A stretch of DNA of 49,865 nt, taken from positions 1-49,865 of the forward strand of contig RDXX01000025.1 of assembly GCA_004292955.1 (NCBI GenBank). The letters are read 5' to 3'. This DNA comes from Oscillatoriales cyanobacterium (GTDB taxonomy: Bacteria; Cyanobacteriota; Cyanobacteriia; Cyanobacteriales; Microcoleaceae). The position numbers were made by a program, and so were the translations under genes. Below are positions 1 to 10,398 of the stretch, piece by piece. The notes beneath the pieces were generated by a model that worked only from the letters and a program-made list of their open reading frames with translations, had not been told where the DNA came from and searched no databases. Each line of letters starts with the position of its first letter. The first letter of the stretch is position 1.

Positions 1-1
1 T

Positions 2-43
2 GTGGCTGAAGCCGCGCACTCGCTCCAAGGCGACTGAAGTCGC
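2..43. repeat. Two short palindromes at the left edge (dispersed-repeat type)
   Basis: Two near-identical mini-hairpins lie close together. One, at 2-15, has arms GTGGCT and AGCCGC around GA. The other, at 30-43, is the perfect hairpin GCGACT-GA-AGTCGC. This style of intergenic palindrome is common in Microcoleus-like genomes. No gene is seen from 1 to 211. Confidence 0.35.
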
Positions 44-72
44 TAATCGGCTAGACCCCAGCCTTAAAAGGA

Positions 73-93
73 CGGGGCTTGCGCCTCGTTTTT
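73..93 (+). terminator. Possible Rho-independent terminator
   Basis: A 6-bp stem (CGGGGC at 73-78 with GCCTCG at 83-88, one G-T pair) has a 4-nt loop and is followed by a run of T. It could end a transcript entering from the left of the window. The stem is short, so this is a weak call. Confidence 0.3.
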
Positions 94-211
94 CGGTCAA
101 GCTTAATGGGGATCGAAACTACCACGCCAACCACCCTATCGCCCAGCAAGCATACCGAATCGGATTGCAGTATCTTTTTCTCCCCTAATTTCACAGCGCT
201 AGAGCCTAAAC

Positions 212-859
212 TCAAGCCTTTTTGCTTTCCAGGGCCCAGCGAGCTAGCTCTGTCCGGTTGTGCAGACCTGTTTTGCCCAGCATATTGCTAACGTGGCTCT
301 CTATAGTGCGCTGGCTGACATTCATCACGTCTGCGATCTGGCGGTTTGCCATACCCTGCGCTAGCAACTGTACCACCTTTAACTCAGTGGGAGTCAATTC
401 GACATTGCGGCGCGCCTTAATTTTCGGGCCGCTCTCTATACCTGGATTTGAGTGACGAATCAAGCGGGATGCTGCTTTCAGAGAAGATTCTACTTGGGCT
501 ACCAGTTCTTCGGGCTCAAAAGGCTTAACTATATAAACATCAGCTCCAGTGCTCAAGCCTTTTACTCGATCGGAACTTTGACCTTTGGCGGACAAGAAAA
601 GAACCGGAATCCAGCTCGTGCGCGGGTCTTCTCTGATGTGTTTGACTAAAGTGTACCCGTCCATTTCTGGCATCATCACATCACAGATGATCAAATCGGG
701 GACTTCTTGTTCGAGTTTTTCTAGAGCGTGTCTGCCGTTTTCTGCTGTGATGACGTTGTAGCCCCGAAACTCTAAGTAATCCTTGACTAGCAAGATCAAG
801 TTCGGGTCGTCGTCAACCAGCATCAGCCGTTTTTGCTCTCCTGAATTATTGTCCTTCAT
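212..859 (-). CDS. NarL/LuxR-type response regulator (Ycf29-like)
   Basis: This is a two-component response regulator of about 215 residues. An N-terminal receiver domain (about 12-130) has the acidic pocket VDDD at 15-18, phosphoacceptor Asp60 in IICDVMMPEMDG, and conserved Lys112 in VKPF. A C-terminal LuxR helix-turn-helix (about 155-215) contains ELTPTELKVVQLLAQG and IADVMNVSQRTIESHV. Phosphorylation by an unseen sensor kinase should control DNA binding in the cytoplasm. The ATG at 859 is chosen because GGAAG lies just upstream; an in-frame start at 886 is possible but has no better ribosome site. The order and spacing resemble the cyanobacterial and plastid Ycf29 family. No kinase is adjacent, so the target is unknown. 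Confidence 0.88.
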   Translation of the reverse strand: MKDNNSGEQKRLMLVDDDPNLILLVKDYLEFRGYNVITAENGRHALEKLEQEVPDLIICDVMMPEMDGYTLVKHIREDPRTSWIPVLFLSAKGQSSDRVKGLSTGADVYIVKPFEPEELVAQVESSLKAASRLIRHSNPGIESGPKIKARRNVELTPTELKVVQLLAQGMANRQIADVMNVSQRTIESHVSNMLGKTGLHNRTELARWALESKKA

Positions 860-1509
860 GTTTCTTCCCGCTAGAGTATCCCGCACAATTCCTTGTTTTT
901 CACTCCTGTTTTTTCCGTCAGTCCAGTGTCAGCCCGGGAAAGTTGGGGGTTGAGGACGGCGGTGGGGTGAAGGGATGGCGGTGAGGGGAAAGCGGGGCGG
1001 GTATTACCGCTTCCTCTCCCAGTGTTCGATGCCCGTTTGTGAATGTCTTGCGACGTGGAACGGAGCCAAAACCTGTAATGGACGATCGCCTGTCACGATC
1101 GGCCTTGATTGATGGAAGACTCACGCTCCCTAGCCCAAGTTAAATATTTAATCTCGATCGGTTCAATTGCAAGTTGATGCCCCGGTTTTAAATGATACTT
1201 CTGATATAGAGAAATTTAAGCAGGCTCCCTACTTACGTATTTAACTATTTCTAGTGTAGTTTGGCAAACTGCCGGATGTCTGCTACTGAGAAACTTTTCG
1301 GCAAACTCTCGCCAGAGGGCGATCGAACTGCTTCGATACACCTCTTAAAAAAACACACAGCGACAAGCAAGACTACCAGAAACAGGTAGGAGAGTACAGT
1401 TGTTCGATCGATCCGCAGGTGCGATCGCCCAACGCGCTCACGCTCTCTACTTTACCGTCTTAAACCTAACACCTTACTTATCCTGCTGTGCTTTTTCACC
1501 GCGCTATAG
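860..1509. other. Intergenic region, no gene recognised
   Basis: About 650 bases lie between the regulator's start and the ferredoxin's stop. There is a GC-rich stretch near 930-1010, and a HIP1-like site near 1420. No open frame looks coding, and no RNA gene or repeat was recognised. The regulator's promoter must lie in the left part, but no clear -10/-35 pair was picked out. Confidence 0.5.
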
Positions 1510-1947
1510 TTAAATATCTGCTTTCGCCTCAGCAGGCTCCGGCAAAGGATGAGTCAAAAAAGCGTATTCTTCAACCACCTGTGAGCCGATCAGATGTTCC
1601 TGAATAATTCTCTCCATGACGAGGGGAGTAACATCGCGATACCACACTCCGTCTGGGTAGACTACCATAATCGGGCCAGACGCGCACACTTGCAGGCAGT
1701 TAGCTTTAGTCCGAAAAATGCAGGTTTGCCGATCGGCTTTTGGCTTGTCCAACCCCAATTCTTGCAAGCGTTTTTTTAAGTAATTCCAAGCCACCAGACT
1801 GCTTTCTCGATCGCAACACTTGGGCACGGTTTGGTCGGCACAGATAAAAATATGCCGTTCAATTCGCTCTATTCCCAGGCTTTGGACGCAAGCGCTCAAG
1901 CCTTGGCTGCAAGATTCATCGTTGTTATTTTCAGATATTTTATTCAT
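1510..1947 (-). CDS. Thioredoxin-like [2Fe-2S] ferredoxin-family protein
   Basis: This 145-residue protein has the cysteine pattern of thioredoxin-fold [2Fe-2S] proteins: Cys36 in HIFICADQT, Cys44/Cys45 in PKCC, then Cys84 and Cys88 in [10 protein letters not shown]. The segment [18 protein letters not shown] is also characteristic. The family includes the NuoE-like (2Fe-2S) domain and cyanobacterial stand-alone homologues. The likely role is electron transfer or cluster carriage in the cytoplasm. Cys76 lies just before the second motif and may or may not ligate. The gene stands alone on the minus strand, divergent from groES. The first 25 residues (acidic, Asn-rich, with two extra Cys) look like a variable extension. 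The family is clear; the physiological partner is unknown. Confidence 0.85.
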   Translation of the reverse strand: MNKISENNNDESCSQGLSACVQSLGIERIERHIFICADQTVPKCCDRESSLVAWNYLKKRLQELGLDKPKADRQTCIFRTKANCLQVCASGPIMVVYPDGVWYRDVTPLVMERIIQEHLIGSQVVEEYAFLTHPLPEPAEAKADI

Positions 1948-1986
1948 TCGTTAATAATAATTAATTAGCGATCGAAACTCATCACC

Positions 1987-2058
1987 ACTCTCCCACTCTC
2001 CCACTCTCCCACTCTCCCACTCTCCCACTCTCCCACTCTCCCACTCTCCCACTCTCCC
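1987..2058. repeat. Octamer tandem array, 9 units of ACTCTCCC
   Basis: Nine uninterrupted copies of the 8-mer ACTCTCCC are followed by one degraded copy. The array sits between the divergent ferredoxin and groES genes, upstream of the groESL promoter. It resembles cyanobacterial short tandemly repeated repetitive (STRR) sequences, which are usually heptamers. It is strongly strand-biased: one strand is pyrimidine-rich and nearly free of G. Confidence 0.9.
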
Positions 2059-2104
2059 ATTCCCCCACTCATCCTCGGTTCGGGAACCCGTACAGACAGA
2101 TAAG

Positions 2105-2133
2105 TTGCGATCGCCCCTTACTAAAGCTAAATT
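2105..2133 (+). promoter_or_regulatory. Candidate groESL promoter
   Basis: TTGCGA at 2105-2110 and TAAATT at 2128-2133 are separated by 17 bases, a plausible sigma-70-type pair. The -10 overlaps the left edge of the CIRCE operator, which is where HrcA would block polymerase. This is inferred from spacing only. Confidence 0.45.
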
Positions 2134-2158
2134 AGCACTCAGGAGTCGAGAGTGCTAA
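2132..2158. promoter_or_regulatory. CIRCE operator (HrcA binding site)
   Basis: This is a perfect inverted repeat: TTAGCACTC, 9-base spacer, GAGTGCTAA. It matches the CIRCE consensus exactly and lies 85 bases upstream of the groES start. HrcA binding represses groESL at normal temperature and releases it on heat shock. It is the clearest regulatory site in the window. Confidence 0.97.
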
Positions 2159-2243
2159 TATGTCAGTGTAAGCAGTCAGCCGTTGCTTTCATCGCGACCA
2201 CTGACGGCTAACTGACTAGGATCTGTAATCTGGAGATTTATTT

Positions 2244-2555
2244 ATGGCAGCAGTATCACTGAGTGTTTCTACCGTTAAACCGCTAGGCGAGCGCGTGTTC
2301 GTGAAAGTAAGCGCTAGCGAAGAAAAAACCGCCGGCGGCATCCTTCTACCCGACACAGCTAAGGAAAAGCCCCAAGTAGGCGAAGTCGCGGCCGTGGGCC
2401 CCGGCAAGCGCAACGACGACGGCAAGCGCGTTGAAATGGAAGTCAAAGTCGGCGACAAAGTTCTCTACTCGAAGTATGCCGGTACCGACATCAAACTCGG
2501 CACTGACGAATACGTCTTGTTGGCCGAAAAAGATATTCTGGCGATCGTCAACTAA
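2244..2555 (+). CDS. groES: Co-chaperonin GroES
   Basis: GroES is a 103-residue, 10-kDa co-chaperonin that caps the GroEL ring as a heptamer and closes the folding chamber. The family signature is present: [13 protein letters not shown] near the N-terminus, then [19 protein letters not shown], the mobile loop, at about 27-45, and the conserved VLYSKYAGT. The length is normal for the family. The ATG at 2244 has GGAG about 10 bases upstream. CIRCE precedes the gene and groEL follows after 143 bases, so the two form the usual heat-inducible operon. The spacer to groEL carries a heptamer array beginning five bases after the stop codon. Confidence 0.98.
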   Translation: MAAVSLSVSTVKPLGERVFVKVSASEEKTAGGILLPDTAKEKPQVGEVAAVGPGKRNDDGKRVEMEVKVGDKVLYSKYAGTDIKLGTDEYVLLAEKDILAIVN

Positions 2556-2560
2556 TTAAT

Positions 2561-2602
2561 CATTAGTCATCAGTCATCAGTCATCAGTCATTAGTCATTA
2601 GT
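2561..2602. repeat. Heptamer array, 6 units of CATYAGT
   Basis: The units are CATTAGT, three copies of CATCAGT, then two of CATTAGT. The array begins five bases after the groES stop codon, inside the groES-groEL spacer, so it is transcribed. The same heptamer family recurs at 10218-10259. Confidence 0.92.
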
Positions 2603-2632
2603 TTAAAGCGAACGCCGCCAAAAAACTAATGA

Positions 2633-4339
<1,707 letters not shown>

Positions 4340-4351
4340 TCGATAGTTTTT

Positions 4352-4387
4352 AAAGTAGGTGAGGGCGGTAGCGCCCCCACCTACTTT
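4352..4387 (+). terminator. groESL Rho-independent terminator
   Basis: A long, almost perfect stem starts AAAGTAGGTG, continues through GGGCG, turns at GTA, and closes with CCACCTACTTT. An AT-rich tail rich in T follows. It sits 13 bases after the groEL stop and separates the chaperonin operon from the ATPase gene downstream. Confidence 0.88.
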
Positions 4388-4420
4388 ATTTTATTTAATT
4401 AGTTGATTAATAAATCAAGT

Positions 4421-4426
4421 TATAAT
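4421..4426 (+). promoter_or_regulatory. -10 box for the ietAS unit
   Basis: A perfect TATAAT lies 31 bases before the chosen ATG at 4457. No convincing -35 element sits 17 bases upstream. Its position argues that transcription starts near 4433. That would place the upstream TTG candidate start (4403) outside the message. Confidence 0.5.
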
Positions 4427-4456
4427 AGCGTTCTCTCTAGTACACTGGGAGGCGCT

Positions 4457-5458
4457 ATGAAAGCAGAAGTTCTCAAAAGATTATTTAGGGCGATCGCGAG
4501 TGCCGACACTGAGGCGATCGACAAACTCACACACTTAGTTATTCAGGAAGAACGCCAGAAGGGACACACGCTGTTAGCCGACCAATTAGAGAATATTGCC
4601 AAAAAGAGCCCGAAAGAAAAATCGACCTCTAACGGCAAAACAGCTTCGCCAGTAACAGAAAGCCGACAAGCTCTAAGCGAACTGCCGACGAGTAAGCGAT
4701 TAAATCTTCCTTTAGTGACTGTCATAGGAAGGGAAAAATTGCGGCATCATATGGTGCTTCCTGAAGTTATCGAAAAACGTTTCCAGCGAATTGAGCGTGA
4801 GTATGCAGCAAGAGATAGGCTTGCTCATCACGGACTTCGCTACAGACAAAAAATTCTTTTGTACGGTTTCCCCGGTTGTGGTAAGACACTCGGAGCAGAG
4901 CGTTTAGCTTGGAATACAGGCTTACCACTTCTGAAAGTTCGATTTGATGCAATGGTATCATCTTTTTTAGGGGAAACTGCAAGTAATTTGAGGCTCGTTT
5001 TTGAAGAAGCATCAAAAAGTCCATGTTTGTTGTTCCTGGATGAATGCGACTCAATTGCTAAATCAAGAGAAGACCATCAGGAAGTAGGAGAAATTAAGCG
5101 AGTGGTAAATACATTTCTTCAGATTTTGGATGAATATGAACCAACCTCTGGTCTGATTGTAGCAGCTACAAACCTCACCAAATCTCTTGATACTGCACTT
5201 TGGAGACGATTTGACGATTTGATAGAAGTACCAAAGCCAGGAGAAAAAGAGTTAGAATTTATCCTAAAAGAAACACTATCTGCTATTGAAGTAGGCTCTA
5301 TTAACTGGCCTGTACTCATTGATCAGATGAGAGATTTTTCTGCGGCTCAAGCCGTGAGGGTTGCACAAGATGCTGCTAAACGGGCAATTCTTGAGCGAGA
5401 GGAGCTCGTGATTCACGAACACTTGGAAGAAGCGATTAAAGAAATCAAGGTTGCATAA
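4457..5458 (+). CDS. ietA: AAA+ ATPase of an IetAS-type system
   Basis: This 333-residue AAA+ ATPase has Walker A GFPGCGKT (137-144, Lys143), Walker B CLLFLDECDS, sensor-1 region IVAATN, and an arginine-finger-like ALWRRFDD. The N-terminal 100 residues are helical and charged, probably the partner- or substrate-binding part. The gene lies 28 bases ahead of a subtilisin-like protease gene. This ATPase-S8 protease pair is known as IetAS, described for plasmid stability and as an anti-phage system. The likely role is to control or feed the protease. The ATG at 4457 is chosen over a TTG at 4403 because GGGAGG precedes it and TATAAT lies between the two. Base composition is visibly AT-richer than groEL, suggesting transfer. 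Confidence 0.82.
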   Translation: MKAEVLKRLFRAIASADTEAIDKLTHLVIQEERQKGHTLLADQLENIAKKSPKEKSTSNGKTASPVTESRQALSELPTSKRLNLPLVTVIGREKLRHHMVLPEVIEKRFQRIEREYAARDRLAHHGLRYRQKILLYGFPGCGKTLGAERLAWNTGLPLLKVRFDAMVSSFLGETASNLRLVFEEASKSPCLLFLDECDSIAKSREDHQEVGEIKRVVNTFLQILDEYEPTSGLIVAATNLTKSLDTALWRRFDDLIEVPKPGEKELEFILKETLSAIEVGSINWPVLIDQMRDFSAAQAVRVAQDAAKRAILEREELVIHEHLEEAIKEIKVA

Positions 5459-5486
5459 ACTTAATTTTTGGTGTTAGGAAAACTAA

Positions 5487-8084
5487 ATGGTTGAACGTTC
5501 TGATAGATTTCCGCATATTCAACTCAAGTTTGAAAGAGCAGGAATTGCTGCAAGTCCACAAGGAGGAGGCAAACCAAATGCAATAACATCTACGAATACA
5601 AGCAATCGACAAGGACATGGAAGTAAATTAAAGAGTTCTTTAGACTCCTTAATTTGTTATTGGCAAGATAGTCAAAAAACAAGAGAAGAAGAGGAAAAGC
5701 CACCACTTCCTGAAAAAGCTATACCTATCATTTTACAGATTGATCCTACTGCATTCGATGCAGAGAATCTCAGAAACTATGGAATCGAAGTAATTGCTGA
5801 ATTAGAAAATGGGTATATTATTGGTGCTTCAGCAGATGATAGTGAATTTAGTGAACTAGAAAAAAAGATAGAAAAATTTATTAAGGCAGAGCGAGGAGGG
5901 GGTAAAGTTGCAGCAATCTGGGACTTTATTGATGGAAGCAAGCGACCTGAGTACGTCCTCTCACCAGAACTACTTAATCAATGGCAGCAAATTACAGATG
6001 AACAAATATATATTGTGGATATAGGTATTGCTTGTCTAGGAATGAAGTCACAATTGCCTGATTGCCCCGAAATAAAGCCCGATGAAAGTGACGAAAAGTT
6101 TACTAAACGCTTCACCACGTGGAGTAAAAAACGTGATTTAAATTACCAGCAATGGGATGAGATTAAGTCGCAAAGAGAAGATGAGTTTACGGAATTTGTC
6201 CAAGCTTATCGGGGAGAGATTTTAAATATTGTGGATGGAGCTATTCCTCAATCTTCTCAACTGCCCGATAGTTTTTCGTGCCGTCTTCAAATTTCTGGCA
6301 AGGGACTAAAAGACTTAGTTTTCAATTTCCCCTATATTTTTGATGTGAATTTGCCTGATGAATTTGCTAAGTTAGTTGAGCCGGAAAATTCATCTGATGT
6401 TGACGATCCTATTTTTCAACTAGAACAACCCGAATCAAATGCCCCTAACGTATGTGTTATAGATAGTGGGATTCAAGAAAATCATTCTCTTTTGAAAGCA
6501 GCTATTGATTCAGGCAATTCAAAGTCTTGGGTTCCAGAAGAAACCGATCAAACTGCTGACTATGTTAGCAACGGTGGACACGGAACCAGAGTGGCTGGTG
6601 CAGTCCTCTATCCCATAACAATACCTCGTATTGGAAATGAAAAAGCTGTTTGCTGGATTCAAAATGCGAGAATTCTTGATTCTAAATGTCAACTATCTAC
6701 ACAGCTATTTCCACCCAACTTACTTGGTGATATTGTGGAATTTTATCACAATCAAACAAAAACAAGGATTTTCAATCATTCTATCACTGGATCTGTTCCA
6801 TGTCGTACTCAATATATGAGTGCTTGGGCGGCGGGGATTGATAATTTGACATGGGAAAAGGATATTCTGTTTATTGTAGCAGCAGGAAATTTACCCTTAA
6901 GTGGTGGAAGAATAGGATATACAAGATTATCTGTGCAAGAGCATCTTGCATCAAATCGGCTATGTCCCGATTATCTTGTAGAAAACTCTTGTAGAATTGC
7001 TAACCCTGCACAAAGTTTTCAAGCCTTAACCGTTGGCTCAATTTCTCTAGCTTCTTATCGTGCACTATCGTATTCTTCAATATCACAGAAGGATAAACCC
7101 TCAGCTTTTTCATGCTCTGGGTTAGGAATTTGGGATACCATTAAACCGGAAGTAGTTGAATATGGTGGAGACTTAGTAAAAGATGAATCTATACCACCTA
7201 ACATTACTTCACCTAAAGAAGTTTGCCCAGAATTAGTGCGTTCGACTTTGAATGGTGGGCCAGGAGTTGCTGCTGACAATATTGGAACATCATTTGCAGC
7301 ACCAAAAGTGAGCCATATTGCAGCGCGTCTTGCTGCTGAGTTGTCGGATGAGAGTTGCCTTTTATACCGTGCGCTGATAGTACAATCAGCCAGATGGCCA
7401 GAGTGGACAATGGTAGACAATATAGAAAAACTCCACGTCATTCGTCAAATTGGTTATGGTATTCCAAATATCGATCGCGCTTTAGGTAATTCTCCCAATC
7501 GCATCACTTTGATTACCAGAGGGAATCGTCCTATCAAAGCAAAAGAAGCTCATGTTTATCAAGTAAAATTGCCAGAAGGATTGCGTAGTCAGGGAGAAGA
7601 ATATGAGATTCTGGTAGAAGTTACTTTATCTTACAAAGCACAACCGCGTCGAACTCGTAGAAATCGCCGAAAATATCTTTCAACTTGGCTGGATTGGGAT
7701 TGTAGTAAAAAGGGAGAAAATCCAGAAAAGTTTCTGGCTAGGATTTTGAAAGAGTATGATGCTCCAGAGGATGCTGAAAAGGGAGAGGAAGGTTTTAAAT
7801 GGACTATTGGCAAAAGAGCGAAAAACTATGGAAAAATTGACGGTGTTTCTAGAAGCGCGGGAACTATTCAAAAGGATTGGACTATTGTCAAGTCATTTGA
7901 ACTCAGAGAAGCATTCTGTATTGCAGTAGTTGGACATGAAGGCTGGAATAACGATCCAGATGCTGAAGCACCCTATTCTCTTGTTATTAGCTTTGAAGCA
8001 ATCACATCGAATATTCCGATTTACACTACATTTGTTGAGGCTCAAGTTCAACTAGAAGTGAAGCAGGAGGTAGAAATTGGGTAG
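5487..8084 (+). CDS. ietS: Subtilisin-like (S8) protease of an IetAS-type system
   Basis: This 865-residue protein has an S8 catalytic core. Asp326 lies in CVIDSGI, His365 in GGHGTRVAG, Ser602 in GTSFAAPKVSH, and the oxyanion Asn in IVAAGN. About 300 residues precede the core and 260 follow it. No signal peptide or membrane segment is visible, so it should act inside the cell. The gene follows the AAA+ ATPase by 28 bases and must be co-transcribed with it. In IetAS systems the protease is the toxic effector and the ATPase its regulator; how infection is sensed is not settled. The triad is intact, so the gene should be active. The long AT-rich reading frame differs from the surrounding core genes. 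Confidence 0.85.
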   Translation: MVERSDRFPHIQLKFERAGIAASPQGGGKPNAITSTNTSNRQGHGSKLKSSLDSLICYWQDSQKTREEEEKPPLPEKAIPIILQIDPTAFDAENLRNYGIEVIAELENGYIIGASADDSEFSELEKKIEKFIKAERGGGKVAAIWDFIDGSKRPEYVLSPELLNQWQQITDEQIYIVDIGIACLGMKSQLPDCPEIKPDESDEKFTKRFTTWSKKRDLNYQQWDEIKSQREDEFTEFVQAYRGEILNIVDGAIPQSSQLPDSFSCRLQISGKGLKDLVFNFPYIFDVNLPDEFAKLVEPENSSDVDDPIFQLEQPESNAPNVCVIDSGIQENHSLLKAAIDSGNSKSWVPEETDQTADYVSNGGHGTRVAGAVLYPITIPRIGNEKAVCWIQNARILDSKCQLSTQLFPPNLLGDIVEFYHNQTKTRIFNHSITGSVPCRTQYMSAWAAGIDNLTWEKDILFIVAAGNLPLSGGRIGYTRLSVQEHLASNRLCPDYLVENSCRIANPAQSFQALTVGSISLASYRALSYSSISQKDKPSAFSCSGLGIWDTIKPEVVEYGGDLVKDESIPPNITSPKEVCPELVRSTLNGGPGVAADNIGTSFAAPKVSHIAARLAAELSDESCLLYRALIVQSARWPEWTMVDNIEKLHVIRQIGYGIPNIDRALGNSPNRITLITRGNRPIKAKEAHVYQVKLPEGLRSQGEEYEILVEVTLSYKAQPRRTRRNRRKYLSTWLDWDCSKKGENPEKFLARILKEYDAPEDAEKGEEGFKWTIGKRAKNYGKIDGVSRSAGTIQKDWTIVKSFELREAFCIAVVGHEGWNNDPDAEAPYSLVISFEAITSNIPIYTTFVEAQVQLEVKQEVEIG

Positions 8085-8166
8085 TGCTGCTTTCTTGAAT
8101 GATGCAATTGATACAAGCCTTTCTCCATAACGATTGAGCGTGCGAAAAGCAGGCGCTTATGCACCA

Positions 8167-8805
8167 CTACCCATACTTAGTTGATGACAACGAAATCTGC
8201 TTGCGTAAAAATAGCCGGCGCGGCTGGCCGAACAGCCAATAAGTCCAATGCCAATCCACTTGTTGCAAGCGGTAGCCTGCTTGATAGTACAATTGTCGCG
8301 CCCCGTGATTGTTTTCCAAAACGTGGAGGTAAATCTCCGAAAATCCCCATTCTCGGGCTGTATTCTCGCAGTTGTCGAGCAGTTGTTGAGCAATTCCCTG
8401 CCGCCGATACTCCGGGTGAACTGCTAAATTTGACAAGTAAGGATAGTCGGAATTCGGTATTTGCCAAGGGAATCGAGAACGCAGAGCCATTTCTATTGTT
8501 CCTGCTATAGACTGAGTTTGGTGCGATCGATAATTCTGCATTCCTGACTCCCGCGAGACTAGCTCAGCAACGAGACAAATATAGTGTTCTGCTTTAGAAC
8601 GGAGTCGATTTTTTAAATCTTCGTAAATGCCTAAACGCAACACTGGATACACCCATTCTACAAACCCCTCGCGGGAGTGAAAGCTCATGGCCAAAATATC
8701 CGCTAGTTGCGTCAAGTCATTTGATGCAGCCACCCGGATCGAAAAGCCAGAAAGTCCGGGAGTTTGTTGTTGGTGAGAAGCTGAGGAAAAAAAGGAAGGA
8801 TTCAC
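8167..8805 (-). CDS. GNAT-family N-acetyltransferase
   Basis: This 212-residue acetyltransferase has the acetyl-CoA signature VHPEYRRQGIAQQLLDNCE (motif A), followed by the motif-B-like NNHGARQLYYQAGYRL. These are typical of RimI-like members that acetylate protein N-termini or small amines. An insertion between the N-terminal strands (about 65-105) makes it longer than RimI. Translation starts at a GTG (8805). The gene converges on ietS, with 82 bases between the two stops and no evident terminator there. The substrate cannot be told from the sequence. Confidence 0.8.
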   Translation of the reverse strand: MNPSFFSSASHQQQTPGLSGFSIRVAASNDLTQLADILAMSFHSREGFVEWVYPVLRLGIYEDLKNRLRSKAEHYICLVAELVSRESGMQNYRSHQTQSIAGTIEMALRSRFPWQIPNSDYPYLSNLAVHPEYRRQGIAQQLLDNCENTAREWGFSEIYLHVLENNHGARQLYYQAGYRLQQVDWHWTYWLFGQPRRLFLRKQISLSSTKYG

Positions 8806-10217
8806 AATTCCAGGTCACTATATTAATTTTTCTACGCGGGTTACCGATCTGCCCATCTGAGAAATTTCACTTCTGGTGATAATGTAATATCACTTTTAAA
8901 AAAAGAATGTAACTTTAGACCAACTCCCAATCATAATATTTGTCATCGAGAATCTTAAATTTAAGAGATTAAATTGTATGACTTATACTCAGAGTTTATG
9001 AATGCGATTCAGTCACATTCTTTTTGTACTTTCCTCTAACTATTATCTGATGTAAATTGGAGATATTCAGTATTTTAGACTAAATTTATTTCCAATGAAA
9101 ACCCATCCCTTAATACTAGATTTGTGGGTAGCGGGAAAGTTATTAAAAACAATCAAAAAGGTTTTAACGTCTGGTTCCCGGAAGCGTACCGCTCTCTGCT
9201 TGCAGAAATACCCGATCGAATATAATTTATCCGTCTAGCGGTAATTGACAATATCAAGTATCTACTAGACTAATACCGGGCGCGATCGCAAGTCGGATGT
9301 TGGCTGCCTGTCCCAGAACCCGACAACCCAGCTTTCAGCAGTGCTGGGCAATCAGGAAGCCCGTCCCCTCGCGAACAGGCCTTACCTGTTGCGCCGGAGG
9401 GCTAGATATTGTCCAGCGATATTGTGCTGCGATACTGTGCTGCGGGCGATCGAGAGCTTCAAAACTTCGATCGAGCGGCTCGATCGGTTTCCACAGAGTA
9501 CATCCCTAGCTAAGATTAACAGATGGATGCTCAAGATAGCGGTGTTTCGCCGCAGTAATTGCCTTGGGCGTTGGTCTGGACGAGGCATAAAAAATGCCGC
9601 GCTCTGCCCAAAAAGTGCCAGTCTCACTAAAATGGTACAGCAATTGCGTCACTCGCACTTCCCCGCCTGTGTTGTCTGTCTGTCTCCCCCCCCGAATATC
9701 AGTCAGGGACACAGGGGCCGGAGAGGAAAGCCATATCCTTGGCAGAATGTGAAAGTTGCTGTCACCTAGGCAGCAAAAACACAGGGGAAGATGTTGGTTG
9801 TCTATTGTATCCTGCTACAGACAGTTTTTACACACCAAATAAAACAGGAAGATGAGCGATAATAACACATAAAGAAAGGCAAATCCACTCACAATCAGGA
9901 CGATTATTCCTATGTATTATGAGATATCCAGAGGGCAGTTAAAAGTTGCGGATTCCTATTTTCACGCTCAACATAGAGGTGAGGGGTTAAGGACACTTCC
10001 CGCAAGACGAGATTTTTGTGAATATCATTAAATAATAAAATTGGGGTGCACTACAGGCAACTGTGGCGATCGAAGAATTCGGAATTGAAAACCCATAAAT
10101 TAAAAATCAAGGTTGATTCTTGCCTCGACCCACTCACAACAACTTCAGATTCACGAATTTGTGTGACACCAGTTTCAAAAAATAATGCAACTGCCGGCAA
10201 ACTCCAAACCCTTATGT
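8806..10217. other. 1.4-kb gene-free region
   Basis: No convincing protein gene is seen. The left part (8820-9250) is AT-rich. The middle (about 9280-9520) is GC-rich, holds several hairpins (annotated separately), and has a HIP1 site near 9283. Open frames at 9297-9769 overlap each other on both strands and look like chance. The right part leads into heptamer arrays and the cyaC upstream region. A small RNA or a decayed gene is possible. Confidence 0.5.
9327..9486. other. Cluster of hairpins, candidate structured RNA
   Basis: Three hairpins fall within 160 bases. CCCAGC (9327-9332) pairs with GCTGGG (9343-9348). AACAGG (9374-9379) pairs with CCTGTT (9385-9390). CGATCGAG (9468-9475) pairs with CTCGATCG (9479-9486). 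The surrounding DNA is GC-rich compared with the AT-rich flank on the left. No known RNA family was recognised. Confidence 0.3.
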
Positions 10218-10259
10218 CATCAGTCATCAGTCATCAGTCATCAGTCATCAGTCATTAGT
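10218..10259. repeat. Heptamer array, 6 units of CATCAGT
   Basis: Five CATCAGT units and one CATTAGT unit form the array, the same family as the one after groES. It lies 140 bases before the cyaC start. Confidence 0.92.
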
Positions 10260-10268
10260 AGTAGGTAA

Positions 10269-10310
10269 CAACTGTCAACTGTCAACTGTCAACTGTCAAC
10301 TGTCAACTGT
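10269..10310. repeat. Heptamer array, 6 units of CAACTGT
   Basis: Six perfect units sit nine bases after the CATCAGT array. The same heptamer occurs on the opposite strand at 47011-47045. Such arrays are the classic cyanobacterial STRR type. Confidence 0.93.
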
Positions 10311-10398
10311 CGTATGACTCGTGCAATTGAAACCTGCGAATTCTTTTTTTCAACAGACTTATTAAATCGAACTGCCCCGGGGCACAGGAGAACGGTGC

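Noticed and set aside
1987..2058. Octamer array read as a coding low-complexity region
   Set aside because: It lies between divergent genes, has no start or ribosome site, and the period of 8 is not a multiple of 3.
4403..4456. TTG start extending the AAA+ ATPase by 18 residues
   Set aside because: A TATAAT box lies inside this extension, and GGGAGG precedes the downstream ATG.
9245..9276. TTGACA followed by TAATAC or TAGACT as a promoter
   Set aside because: Spacing is 20 or 15 bases rather than about 17, and no gene follows.
9297..9769. Overlapping open frames on both strands
   Set aside because: No ribosome sites, no recognisable domains, and mutual overlap in several frames.
10218..10310. 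Possible CRISPR array
   Set aside because: Units are 7 bases, directly adjacent, with no spacers. This is an STRR array, and no cas gene is present.
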